Source: Amblyomma americanum (lineage: Eukaryota; Arthropoda; Arachnida; Ixodida; Ixodidae). From it: a stretch of 64,000 bases of DNA. A model generated the notes under the pieces. The model was not told where the DNA came from. It saw only the letters and a list, made by a program, of their open reading frames with translations, and did not search any database. The position numbers and the translations under genes were made by a program. Position 1 is the stretch's first letter. Every line of letters starts with the position of its first letter. Shown one piece after another: positions 1 through 9,400 of this stretch. Location of the stretch: contig NC_135500.1 in the NCBI RefSeq assembly GCF_052857255.1, forward strand, positions 160,612,689 through 160,676,688, in the 5' to 3' direction.

Positions 1-1300
1 TCAACAGAAATCTTTTATATCTCCCAAGTTTCTTTTCTCATGGAGGCCCGCAGTTTATGTTTATTCAATTTTGGTGTATCTACTTTGTACCTGCTAGTAG
101 TGGACATTTGATCGGAGAACTGTGAAATATCTGGTCAGCGGCACTTTCTTTGCTTATAGCTCTGTAATGGCGAACGTGAATTTCGCTATTTCTGATATTT
201 AGAAGTGTATTTGAACTACACTCGAAGAAATGCGTGAGAAGCGTTAGTGAAAGGCAATCTTTTTTTTTTGGAACCGAAAGTCGGTTGTCTTCGCATTATT
301 AAGGTCTGCTCTCTAATAATGAGTTCGAGTAAACAATACAACTATAGATTGCAATAAAAAAGAGGAAACAGGTAGAAGATTGCTTTATTTCAAGGGCGCA
401 AAACCGCCTTGCAGGCACTGATTAGCAACCGAAAGACAATGGGGGAACTAATGAGCTTCTCTGTACTTATGGGCTTGCGTGGCCCAGACGAAGCCGTTGA
501 TGACCACGTCTTCATTATCCATGCACGACACAGGCAAAAGTACGCAAATGAAGCACTCGTGATGAGGCCTTAGAAACATTTTTTATTTCTTTCTATGCAA
601 CGCGCTCCTCTTCTTAATATAGTACAGTGGGGCTGCACAAGGAAATGAAAAAAATTAACATCATGTTACTTATCGGCAAAGAAATGGAGAGAGAAATGTA
701 TTACGTATATACTTTTTTTGCTCCATTTTGTCTTTATCGCACTCGTGCGCATTACGGCTGAAGGTGGATCTGAAACAAGTATACGGATGAAGCGTGAAAA
801 TTCAGAGCAGTGGAAATTTTGAAACCCATCAGCATCTCACGAAAACGAAGACGATGCTGCACTGAGGTGGCCGGTCCGTCTAAAGTAATAATGAAGACAG
901 GCTGAAGGTGGGTGAATTCAAACTGTGATATAAGATCCTTTGTTTTTTCACTGAGGGTGCACGAATAAGCGCACACTGCAGTAGAGGGGACTATAAATGT
1001 TCAAACGCCGCAAAACTATGTCTACGTCTAAGGCGAAGTTGTCACCAAAAGCGCTGTGCTCTCAAGTCACGTATGCGCTGGTCATTGAAGGCACTTTTAC
1101 ACAGATCGTTGAAGCTACCTTCCCGTGCTGTAAAGGCTTGAAGGACCGACGTTCCCTTGGCGAGGGTGGAGACAGCAGTGCTAGAAAGTTTATTCCGTCG
1201 AATCTGCTACCACCCTGCGATCACAGCGCCATCTGTAGCAGCAACTAGATATCAGCACATCACGCATTGAGACTAGCATAGAAATCTAGAAACGACCACC
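1..1300. other. Non-coding stretch, nothing recognised
   Basis: AT-rich DNA with only short ORFs (under about 85 codons) that show no domain or sustained codon bias. I see no RNA gene and no clear transposon terminus here. Confidence 0.5.
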
Positions 1301-1363
1301 TGACACATGCCAATGATGAGGTCACGGTCCAATATGGTGGATAGAGGTGGAACTATGTGATTA

Positions 1364-1547
1364 TGATGTCAGAGGACAAATTGGCGGCATAGTTTCGGTT
1401 TGTAGAATTCAAGATGGCGGCCAATAAAATTGGTTGTGCCCTCCGATTCCTTCCCCCCGCCAAGTATGACGTCCGGGGACGAATTGGCGGCATAGTTTGG
1501 GTTTCTCGAATCCAAGGTGGCGGTCATTAAAACTGGTTGTGCCCTCA
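1364..1547. repeat. Two tandem copies of an ~81-bp unit, period 103 bp
   Basis: The unit starts TGA(T/C)GTC, continues through ATTGGCGGCATAGTTT and a stretch with AAG(A/G)TGGCGG, and ends GGTTGTGCCCTC. Copy 1 spans about 1364-1444 and copy 2 about 1467-1547, roughly 85 percent identical by eye. A weaker third copy may lie just upstream near 1318-1340 (GAGGTCACGGTCCAATATGGTGG). This looks like a small tandem or interspersed repeat of the host genome and has no coding content. Confidence 0.7.
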
Positions 1548-1593
1548 AAAAATATCCTATAATGTGTAGGAAAACTGTTCTGTTAAGAGACCG

Positions 1594-1594
<1 letters not shown>

Positions 1595-1651
<57 letters not shown>
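1595..1651. repeat. (TA)n microsatellite
   Basis: An uninterrupted TA dinucleotide run of about 57 bases. It abuts the left arm of the inverted repeat at 1652, and a shorter (TA)n run sits just inside the right arm. Confidence 0.95.
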
Positions 1652-1660
<9 letters not shown>

Positions 1661-2018
1661 GAGTATACATGTAGGTATACATATATGCTCTCTGCCTGTT
1701 ACTGCCAGGAAGAAAGAAAGGAAAGTGCACAGGCCTGCTCACTGGCTCAAGCCGAGCCAAAATCGCTACCACGTGCAGATAGAAGGAGAGTTGAAAGAGG
1801 GGATAGAATGACAGTATACTAATGACACGCTAAAGACAAGGCCGATCCCGGAGTTAGTGCAATACCGGGCCAACCGGTGGCGGGAGTGAAGCATCCTTCA
1901 AACTTTCTGCCAGATTTTCAAAAATGAGTCCAACTTGGACCGGTAGCAGATATTCCATGGGTCCGGACAATAGCCCAATATATATATATGCTTTCCACTA
2001 TATTTACTCCAACAACAA
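1652..2018. repeat. Repeat bounded by 14-bp perfect inverted repeats
   Basis: TTGTTGTTGGAGTA at 1652-1665 is the exact reverse complement of the bases at 2005-2018. The interior has no ORF with a recognisable transposase. It contains GC-rich words (GCCGATCCCGG near 1840, CAACTTGGACCGGT near 1931) that I believe belong to a dispersed tick repeat, from memory only. It could be a non-autonomous DNA element or a hairpin-prone microsatellite flank. Confidence 0.4.
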
Positions 2019-2228
2019 GTGGCACGCATCCAGGGCTAGTTGTGTACTAAATTGGGTAGGAAAATAAAACCCTATGGTTTGTGATATACAAATAAAACCA
2101 CAATAAAATAATAGGTCAACAATGTATACATGCAATTACTAACTGAAGCGTTACCATATTGCACCGCAAGCCGATTTCTAGGCCCACCTTGACCCCCCAA
2201 GCGAAACAAATTTCGTTTGGGACGTATC

Positions 2229-2350
2229 TTGAGGAGGAGGAGGAGGAGGAGGAAGAATAGGAACGGCAGGGAGGTTAACTAGATAATCTGTTTGCTACTA
2301 TACACGAGGGGAAGGGATGAGGGGATAAAGAAATGAAAGATAAAGGATAG
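2229..2350. repeat. Interspersed repeat with GGA-rich start (LINE 3'-end-like)
   Basis: A (GGA)n run is followed by GGCAGGGAGGTTAACTAG, then CTGTTTGCTACTATACAC and GGGGAAGGGATGAGGGG. A diverged relative lies at 6285-6450 (CTGGCCTGCTACTCTGCGC then GGGGAATGGGAAGAGGAG), so this is a repeat family and not unique sequence. By analogy with common tick repeats it may be the antisense 3' end of a LINE. That assignment is inference. Confidence 0.5.
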
Positions 2351-2419
2351 TAGCGAAAAAATTTAAATCACTATGAGGAGTGTCTCTCGACAACGAGTGG
2401 ACGTGCAACGTAATTTCTC

Positions 2420-2875
2420 TGATAGATGGCGCTAGGCTCGATCGCTGCGCTAGGTGGAAAAGTTCTGTTACTTTTCCGAACCGCTCAGGGTTTTCTTCAC
2501 TGGCCTCGCTGGATGCGGAAGGACTTTCGTTTTACGCATGACCAATAACGCTAACGCTCGTTACTTCAATGTCTTCGAGACGCTGGCGGCCTTTTTCATC
2601 CACCTGTGTGAAACTAGAAAGCTTGCCTATATGTGCGGGCAAACCATTAATTGTACAACGCTTTACGAGAGAAATCTCACAAGAAAAACTAAAACTGTAA
2701 CACTGGCCTTCGGCTTCGAAATATTCAGACGCTGGCGCTTAAACAAGAAGACGACAAGCGCCGAACGCTCCGACCCCTCGGGCCTGCCCTGGACTGAACG
2801 TTGCCTGTGGTCTATACCTGGACTGTACCGCTAGTTCTTCGCGAAGCAGCGCCTTGCAGGACGTTTCTTATTACA
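2420..2875 (+). repeat. 5' LTR of the Gypsy element (left end approximate)
   Basis: The right end is fixed by the repeat of its last ~55 bases next to the truncated RT at 5649-5698; both copies end in TTATTACA. The bases just after it (GTGGTGGAGATGAC) lie where a primer-binding site is expected; I cannot match them to a specific tRNA. The first gag ATG (2944) follows about 70 bases later. Confidence 0.6.
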
Positions 2876-2943
2876 AGTGGTGGAGATGACAACGATCACT
2901 TCGCCTAAGAGCTTCGCAACCGCGTATTGTCTACCGTCTCTGC

Positions 2944-4108
2944 AATGCCTGAGGCCGTCACTCCAACTGCATCACCTCTTCAGTCAGCGCCCCGCCGCGC
3001 TGGCTCAGTGGTTAGGGCGCTCGACTACTGATCCGGAGTTCCCGGGTGCGAACCCCACCGCGCGGCCGCGTTTTTATGGAGGAAAAACGCTAAGGCACCC
3101 GTGTGCTGTGCAATGTCAGTGCACGTTAAAGACCCCCAGGTGGTCGAAATTATTCCGGAGCCCTCCACTACGGCACCTCTTCTTGCTTTCTTCTTTCACT
3201 TCCTCCTTTATCCCTTCCCTTACGGCGCGGTTCAGGTGTCCAACAATATATGAGACAGACACTGCGCCATTTCCTTTCCTCCCAAAACCAATTATTTATT
3301 ATTTATTATTTCAGTCAGCTGTCTGCTGTGCCGGTGCCGCGCGGCAGCGTGACCCGGCCATCATCAGCGGCACAGATGACACGGATGTGGAGGATTGGTC
3401 GGCCTCCTATGAACGCGTAAGTGCATACAATAAGTGGGACCACAGCGTCAACCTCACCAATGCAATATTTTATTTGATCGACGTAGCCAATCTCTGGTTT
3501 CGGAACCACGAGGTTGACATCTCAAGCTCGGCAGCTCTGAAAACCAGCCTGACAGAAGTCTTTGGCCGTCCCGCAGTGCGTAAGCTTCGCGCCGAGGAAC
3601 GCTTGCGAAGTCAGGTCCAGCAAACCGGTGAAAACTTCACCAGTTATATAGAAGATGTCGTCGACCTCTGCAAGTGTATCAAATCTTCTATGAGCGAGGC
3701 CGACAATCTCAGACATATCATGATAGGCATTGAGGATGATGCCCTCCAGATGCTCGTCGCCAAGGATCCCCAGATTGTCGGTGACGTCATCGGCTACTAT
3801 CAAAGGATCGCAAACAGCGCCTTTCTACCCGGCGTGCAGGCTTTCAGAAGGCCACAGTTTCCAGCTTGGCTCTCCCAGGGGAAGGTACTTTGGACCAACC
3901 GTCGCTCCTCCAGCGCATTCAGCAGTTTGTACGTGAGGAAGTCGCACGCCAGCTATCTTTGTCTACCTGCCCACCTACGCCTGCACCGTCTCTCACTCCG
4001 AACCTACAGCGTGTCATCGAGGAGCAGGTCGCTGAAGTCCTGACACCTCCTCCTCAGCCATCCCTGATCGCGGCTCCTCTGACGTACGCCGATGCCGTGG
4101 TGCGGTAG
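2944..4108 (+). pseudogene. Gypsy gag (capsid) pseudogene, split by a SINE
   Basis: Structural protein of the retrotransposon particle. The ATG at 2944 begins MPEAVTPTASPLQS. The frame is broken by a SINE and resumes at 3320, leading to DVEDW near 3386. The following ~150 residues have the retrotransposon_gag (UBN2-like) pattern: an aromatic-rich helix (YNKWDHSVNL, LWFRN), then an RAEERLRSQVQQTGENFTSYIEDVVDLC block and a MSEADNLRHIMIGI block. A frameshift near 3850 moves the continuation into another frame, which holds VREEVARQL and ends at a stop at 4106-4108. I chose the 2944 start because it gives an uninterrupted product once the SINE and one duplication copy are discounted. Confidence 0.8.
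2989..3309 (+). mobile_element. tRNA-derived SINE (Ruka-like), full length, inserted in gag
   Basis: The head carries a pol III A box (TGGCTCAGTGG at 3001-3011) and a B box with one mismatch (GGTGCGAACCC at 3045-3055). The core contains GTGCACGTTAAAGACCCCC and GGTGGTCGAAATTATTCCGG. The tail contains TACGGCGCGGTTCAGGTGTC and CTGCGCCATTTCC and ends in ATT-rich DNA. It is flanked by perfect direct repeats TTCAGTCAGC at 2979-2988 and 3310-3319, a target-site duplication typical of LINE-mediated insertion. Head, core and tail match the other SINEs in the window. It makes a non-coding RNA at most and relies on a LINE for mobility. Confidence 0.92.
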
Positions 4109-4198
4109 AAGCCCTCACCTCACCTACTACCCCTGTCTACAGGCCACCTAACTGACTGTTAGAACCCCAGCGACCTGCGACCTCACCTTATCGTCCGG

Positions 4199-4738
4199 TT
4201 GCCCACCCCCGATCACAGCCACAGCCACTCAACCCTTGGCGCACGCAAGACAACCTCCATATTTGCTACGCCTGTGGCGTCGCTGGCCACGTGGCTCGTT
4301 TTCGTCGCAGTCGTGGCCACCGTCCGTACGATTACAGGCATGAGCCGATGTACGACCTTCCACCGTCGTCCTCGACTGCGTCACATGAGTCGCCTCCGGA
4401 TACTCCTTCTCCTGGTTACCATCTCCGCTACCACCGCTCGCCGTCTCTGGTCGACGTTCCCGTTTTCCGATGCCCAGCCTCTAACCCGCCGTCCACGCGG
4501 AAAACTAACGGCCACAGTACCAGAAGCAAAAACTGCGCCACCAGCGACTCACTCAAGACCTGTTTCTGTGCCTGCCAATGCTTCCGTGTTGCTCGTTGAG
4601 GGAGCCGTCGTCGAAGCACTTGTTAACACTGGCGCAGCTGTTTCCGTTCTCAGTTACACCCTCGGTCGCAGATTCAAAAAAAGGACCACGCCTCTTCCTG
4701 CCGTTTCTCTCCACACTGCCAGTGCTCAGGACATTTGA
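4199..4738 (+). pseudogene. Gypsy zinc knuckle and aspartic protease region, inactivated
   Basis: Two frames carry this part. In the frame around 4255-4320 a nucleocapsid-type knuckle is visible as CYACGVAGHVARF followed by R, so the CX2CX4HX4C pattern has lost its last cysteine (R or F in its place). In the frame ending at 4738, EALVNTGAAVSVLS is the retropepsin active-site region. The family has D-T/S-G, but here the first position is N (codon AAC), which removes the catalytic aspartate. The frame then ends at TGA (4736-4738) in the middle of the domain. The interval up to 5340 keeps weak similarity to the protease-RT linker but is broken in every frame. Confidence 0.7.
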
Positions 4739-5340
4739 CCGTTAGCAGCTTACACTGCCCGCCTGCATATTGAGAACGTTCCGTACACAATCGAGTTCAT
4801 CGTCTTCGCCCGCTCCTCTCACGACGTTATCCTCAAACCACGCCGTTATTGACTGCGCTCGCGCTCAGCCTGAGTTATCGCCCTTCAGTGAAGCTCCCTT
4901 GGACGTTCCCGGTGCTGCTGCCGCTACTGTGGTCGTCTCAGGGGACACAGACGTTCCGCCTTTCTCTTCAGTGCTGGTGCCTCTTTCTTGTGCTGCTCTC
5001 GCCGACGCAACTGTCACGCCCCTTTTTACGATGCGATGACCAGATATCTGTTTTGCTGCCTCATGCCGTGCTTGCAATTATTCATGGCTCAAACGCTATT
5101 TATGTGGCCAACCCATTCTCTTGCCCTTGCACCTTGCTCCGCGGCCAATCGCTTGGTAGTGCTGCCTCGCTCGATCCCGCCTCAGCATATCCCCTCGTCG
5201 ATAGCACAGCCGGCCTTCACGTCAGCGTCATTACGCCGGTTCCCATCGCCAATCCGTCTTCTCTCGATATTTTTCACCGTTCCTTCGACATCGCCCTGAT
5301 GTCTACTTGTCGCCGTCCTGCACCGTTTTCAAGCTTCGTT

Positions 5341-5602
5341 TGACTACCAGCAACCTTCTTTGGGCCGCACCACCACCGTTACCCACCGTATTGACACTGG
5401 CACCCATGCCCCATTGCGCCGACATCCGTACCGCGTGTCAGCCGCTGAGCGCCGCATCACTGACGTACAGATGACCGACGTGCTGAAGCGCCACGTAATA
5501 CAACCTTCGCACAGCCTCCGGGCATCGCCGGTGGTCCTGCTCAAGAAAAAAGACGGTTCCATCCGGTTCTGCGTCGACTACCGTCGTCTGAAAAAATTAC
5601 GC
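5341..5602 (+). pseudogene. Gypsy reverse transcriptase, N-terminal fragment
   Basis: The frame gives VTHRIDTGTHAPLRRHPYRV, then VIQPSHSLRASPVVLLKKKDGSIRFCVDYRRLKK. This is the fingers region of Gypsy-family RT (PxRVSPAER, SPxASPVVLVKKKDGSxRFCVDYRxLN). Homology stops near 5602, before the catalytic YxDD of the palm. It passes within about 50 bases into LTR-end sequence, so a deletion of several kilobases joined RT to the 3' LTR. Confidence 0.85.
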
Positions 5603-5639
5603 GCATTGACCGCTACCCTTCTAACCGCTGCCTCTGTTC

Positions 5640-5698
5640 TGTACCAGGACTGTACCGCTAGTTGTTCGCGACGCAGCGCCTTGCAAGACTTTATTACA
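5640..5698 (+). repeat. Remnant of the Gypsy 3' LTR (right end only)
   Basis: The sequence from AACCGCTGCCTCTG through ACTGTACCGCTAGTTGTTCG to TTATTACA aligns with about 2800-2875 of the 5' LTR with a few substitutions and a short gap. The rest of the LTR is missing. Divergence between the two LTR ends indicates the element is not recent. Confidence 0.75.
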
Positions 5699-5699
5699 A

Positions 5700-6284
5700 A
5701 ACATTCTGCATTTTTGTAGCTATAAATCCCAACCTCTCCTATTTATTCTTCTCTAGAGAAAACGGAAATGAGGTCACCACAAGGGGGAATGAGCGAGAAT
5801 CGTCCCGATTCAGGTCGATAGCTGAGCAGTGCATTGGGGGAAGGGGTTAATGCGCTAGGCATAGAAGAGGGAGAAAACTACGTATACTTCGCATAATTTT
5901 AGGTGTGCATCGATGGGTTTATAACATGGCAGAAAGAGAATGAAAAGTATCAGCCTTTTTCTAATCGCGGTTGTGCTTTGCTTCGACGCGCATTACCGTC
6001 AAGCTATACTGCGGAGAGATTGATCAATTTTGGGTTAGCGGGGCAAGCTTAATCTTACTTCACACTGCCTCTACAAATAGGTTATCCGCAACGACGGCAT
6101 AATTTGTAGTAATTAACGACCTTTCAAAACCCATTATGGCGATTTTCCGTCCCTTCTAGGTGTCGCAAATTGTTGCGTTATGTTGTTCTGAGCAAGTGGC
6201 CGCTGACCGTTACGGGCTCATTCGCCGCAGGCGTCTCGTTCGTGTCAAGAACTGACGTATTCTGGCCGCGGTGCCGGGGCTCGC
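5700..6284. other. Non-coding stretch, nothing recognised
   Basis: Flank of the Gypsy remnant. No ORF with a domain, no clear repeat and no RNA gene are visible. Confidence 0.45.
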
Positions 6285-6450
6285 TGCGTAGAGAGAGACA
6301 AGGTTTATTGACGGGAAAGGCCGAGAGGTTGGCCGGAAAAATAAATATCTGGCCTGCTACTCTGCGCTGGGGAATGGGAAGAGGAGAAAAAAGAGGGTCA
6401 CGATGGGGAATGATGATGATGGGAGGAGGCAGACGAAAAAAATACAAAAA
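6285..6450. repeat. Interspersed repeat related to 2229-2350
   Basis: AGAGAGAGACAAGGTTTATT is followed by GGCCGAGAGGTTGGCCGG, then CTGGCCTGCTACTCTGCGC and GGGGAATGGGAAGAGGAG, ending near a GATGATGATGGGAGG run. About three quarters of the central 35 positions match the copy at 2260-2320. It is probably the antisense 3' region of a LINE, as for that copy. Confidence 0.5.
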
Positions 6451-6489
6451 CAAGGCACTCTTTCTTTCATCACAAACTCGAGACAGGGC

Positions 6490-9400
6490 CTGTGGCGCTT
6501 AAAAAGTGTGAGAGCGCTCGCGTTGCCTGTACAGTTTTCAGACTATCTGGCCTAGCCCCGAGAATCAAATCCTCCGAAAGGAGCCTGGTGCCAAAAGACT
6601 TGAAAGCAGATGCTAGCCTGAGTAGTTCTCGTGCATATGCTTCCACTAGCGTCGCTGGCTAAGCATAGAGCGTGCTCATCAGAGGTAACTGCTCAGAGGC
6701 AATAGTGCGGAAGGACGCATTGAATATTCAGGCAATTCATTGTGCTGTGCTGTGCGCGTGCAAGAACAAAACGCGGCTCGTTTAGCATAAAGCAACCAAA
6801 GAAAACGTGATAGCTAAAAAGGCGCCCTTCAAGTCATTTTCATATCCACCTGTGTGAAAACGAATATCTGTGAACTCTTTAGCTTTTCACTCGGGCGTAC
6901 TGTTTCCGGCCCTTATGAAATTGGGGCGAAACACCTTATAAGCAGGCGACTGTTACTTCCGCCAAGGAAAGATAAAAACAAGTGTGACCAAGTAAGAACA
7001 GACCATGCCCAGAAATTCTGGGCAAAAACATTTTTGAGCTAGAAACCATTTATGAACGCGATTTTTTCCTATAATATGAGATTTTACGATAACAATCAAT
7101 ATTTCCGCAGATAACCCGACGGCAGTCTTGTATTTGTTTTCTAATCCTGTTTTTGCTATCGTCAAAAGCGTTCCCCATTGATTTTCTATGGCTGCTTTAA
7201 CTGTTTGATAGGATCGCTGGAAACACTTTAAAGGGAAGATTTTGCTACACATCAAAATAATGAACCATTACCTTCAATATTTCTGTATCAGTCTCTTACA
7301 AATTTCTAATTTTCAAAATTTTAGCCGGAAAAAGCTTGACTTTTAAGCTGATTTCACCTATTCCGCAGTGTAGCTCATGATGGCTGCTGATGATATAGTA
7401 GTCCTCACACTGCAATCCAGTGCTTATGAACTTCCAAGCCTCTAGCAAATTATTTCATTTTAAAGTAAGGCCTCATCAATTTTCAAGCACATTTATGACG
7501 AAGATTGACAAGAAACCTTCATCTGTACTCAAGAGTGAATTGCATATAACGTTCTACGCGCGCATTCAAATGCTCTCTGAATAGACATTGATGTCCTTAT
7601 TTCGTCCATTTATTACTTTCATTCAAAGGAGTATTGTTTACGCAAGGCTACACTGCAGAAAACTTCTGTAACCGTTCTATTTCTTTCGTTTCTTGGCTTA
7701 AACAGGACAGGATGTGGGCTATGCATAGTGCGGTGGCAGTAAGTTAAAAAATACAGAACATTATTGAGAAGACATTAATGCCCGTAACAAGCATTCCATC
7801 CATTGGCAATTTTCAGAATAAATTCGCAGTCACGACCGCTTCCACACAGAAACATTGACCGGCGACTTCCGTTACTTCTTACATATTTGCGTAAGGACCA
7901 TCCGCTGCATTTCTTCATGATGGCAGGTACGCCGTTTCACCCAACTTCAGGGATAAAAGGAGGGAGTGTTAGTGGTGCACGCAGGAGGCTTGAGATGCCA
8001 CAGGCACCGCACTGTAGACAGATGAGTCCACAACAATGTAAATTATGGTACAAATACACAAGCGCTTCCTTCGTCGTTTAAAATGGCGTTTAGGTTTTGT
8101 GTGGATTCGAAGGGATGCTTTTGCTGATCACTTAACCGCATTGTGATTACAGCTCTATCTGAGCAAAAGGAGTCCCCATCAAACTTATGAACAAGGCAGT
8201 CGTTGTTAACAGAACGAAGAGTGGCTCTATGTACGAAAAGGGAGCAATAAAATAGATAAGAGAGCGTTAAGGGCGAGATTAATACTTGGGTTTACCAATA
8301 TGTTGAAATATATTTCTGGCATGAAGTTCAATCAGTGAGCTAATACTATAAAAATTTAATTCATTTGAAAGACTTTTGAGTTCTTGCTACCTGTTTTTTT
8401 TCCGTAAACATCAATTGTGCCTGGTCACATACATTAAGAACATAAGTTGTGAAGGCGTACGAATCAGGCCTTCTTCGCAGCCTATCATCTCGTGGTGGAA
8501 TGCGGAACAAGTAAGACTGTCACTGGCGCATGTTCATCTCAGGCGATAGAGGCGCATATGCATTTTTTTCTTTGCGGTTTGTTCAAAAGGTGAAAACAAC
8601 GCAAACAGAACAGTGGTCGCAGAAATGAACCTGAAGCAATTTCCCCAATTTTCGAGCACTTTCCAAGCATCTCCGCAAGTTCTAAACTAAGGTTACTGAT
8701 AATAGGTGAACAATAGCAATCAAGCTGAAACGTAAACCGAATAACTCAAAGCACTAAAACCTCCATAATTTTGGTTGAAGTTTACGACACACTAAGCGCT
8801 CGTTGGCGTTTCAAAGCATCAATTCTGTTCTGCGGACTCAAACATTAGCTTAGTTCAGGGAACCAAAAATTCTTTGAATAAATTACGTGAATTTAAGCTC
8901 CCCTTCAATACCCTCCAGAATCTACCACATAGCAGGTCAACCCGTTTACTGACTAAAATATTGCGCAGCCGCTTAACGACGCACATTGACAGTGTGCCTT
9001 CGCTGTGGAGCAGGCTTCACTAGTTGCCGGCGCAAGGTGTGTGAGGCGAAGCCAATGAAATAATCTTTTCAATACTAAACAAAACTAGACGCAACGTCAA
9101 GCGCGCGGAAGTTCTAGTAAAAGTTTCACTCTTACTATCTTTCCGGGGCGTGACAGGTGTGTTTCCGGGGGCCTGTCAAGCTTCATTTAATGAATAGAGC
9201 TGCCACCAAAAGGGTCAGGAAAGCAATAAGAAGGCGGGGACAGCTAAAGAAAGCGAGACAGTGGGTGGTGCGACACATATCGAAAGCAGAGCCAACAATT
9301 TCTGCCCCCCTCTGAAAGCGGGGGAGCGCCAACCACTTGAAGAAAGCGGGAAGGCTAGCTAGGGCAGTTCTGAGAACAGCGTGCCCGTGGAAATACCTAA

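Larger units (their letters stand above)
2420..5698 (+). mobile_element. Gypsy-type LTR retrotransposon, inactivated and internally deleted
   Basis: The order is 5' LTR, gag, zinc knuckle, aspartic protease, N-terminal reverse transcriptase, then the end of a second LTR. The copy is dead: SINE insertion in gag, several frameshifts, lesions in the zinc knuckle and protease active site, and loss of most of RT, all of RNase H and integrase, and most of the 3' LTR. The end of the 5' LTR (about 2817-2875, with ACTGTACCGCTAGTTCTTCG and GCGCCTTGCAGGACG) reappears at 5649-5698, which identifies the LTR pair. The left boundary of the 5' LTR is not resolved (somewhere in 2380-2450), and I found no target duplication. 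Confidence 0.85.

Noticed and set aside
1517..1822. 101-codon ORF with a long Tyr-Ile repeat
   Set aside because: It is the translation of the (TA)n microsatellite, not a protein.
2877..3320. Continuous ORF through the LTR end and SINE into gag
   Set aside because: The frame happens to stay open through the SINE by chance. The SINE portion is not gag, and the perfect target duplication shows it is an insertion.
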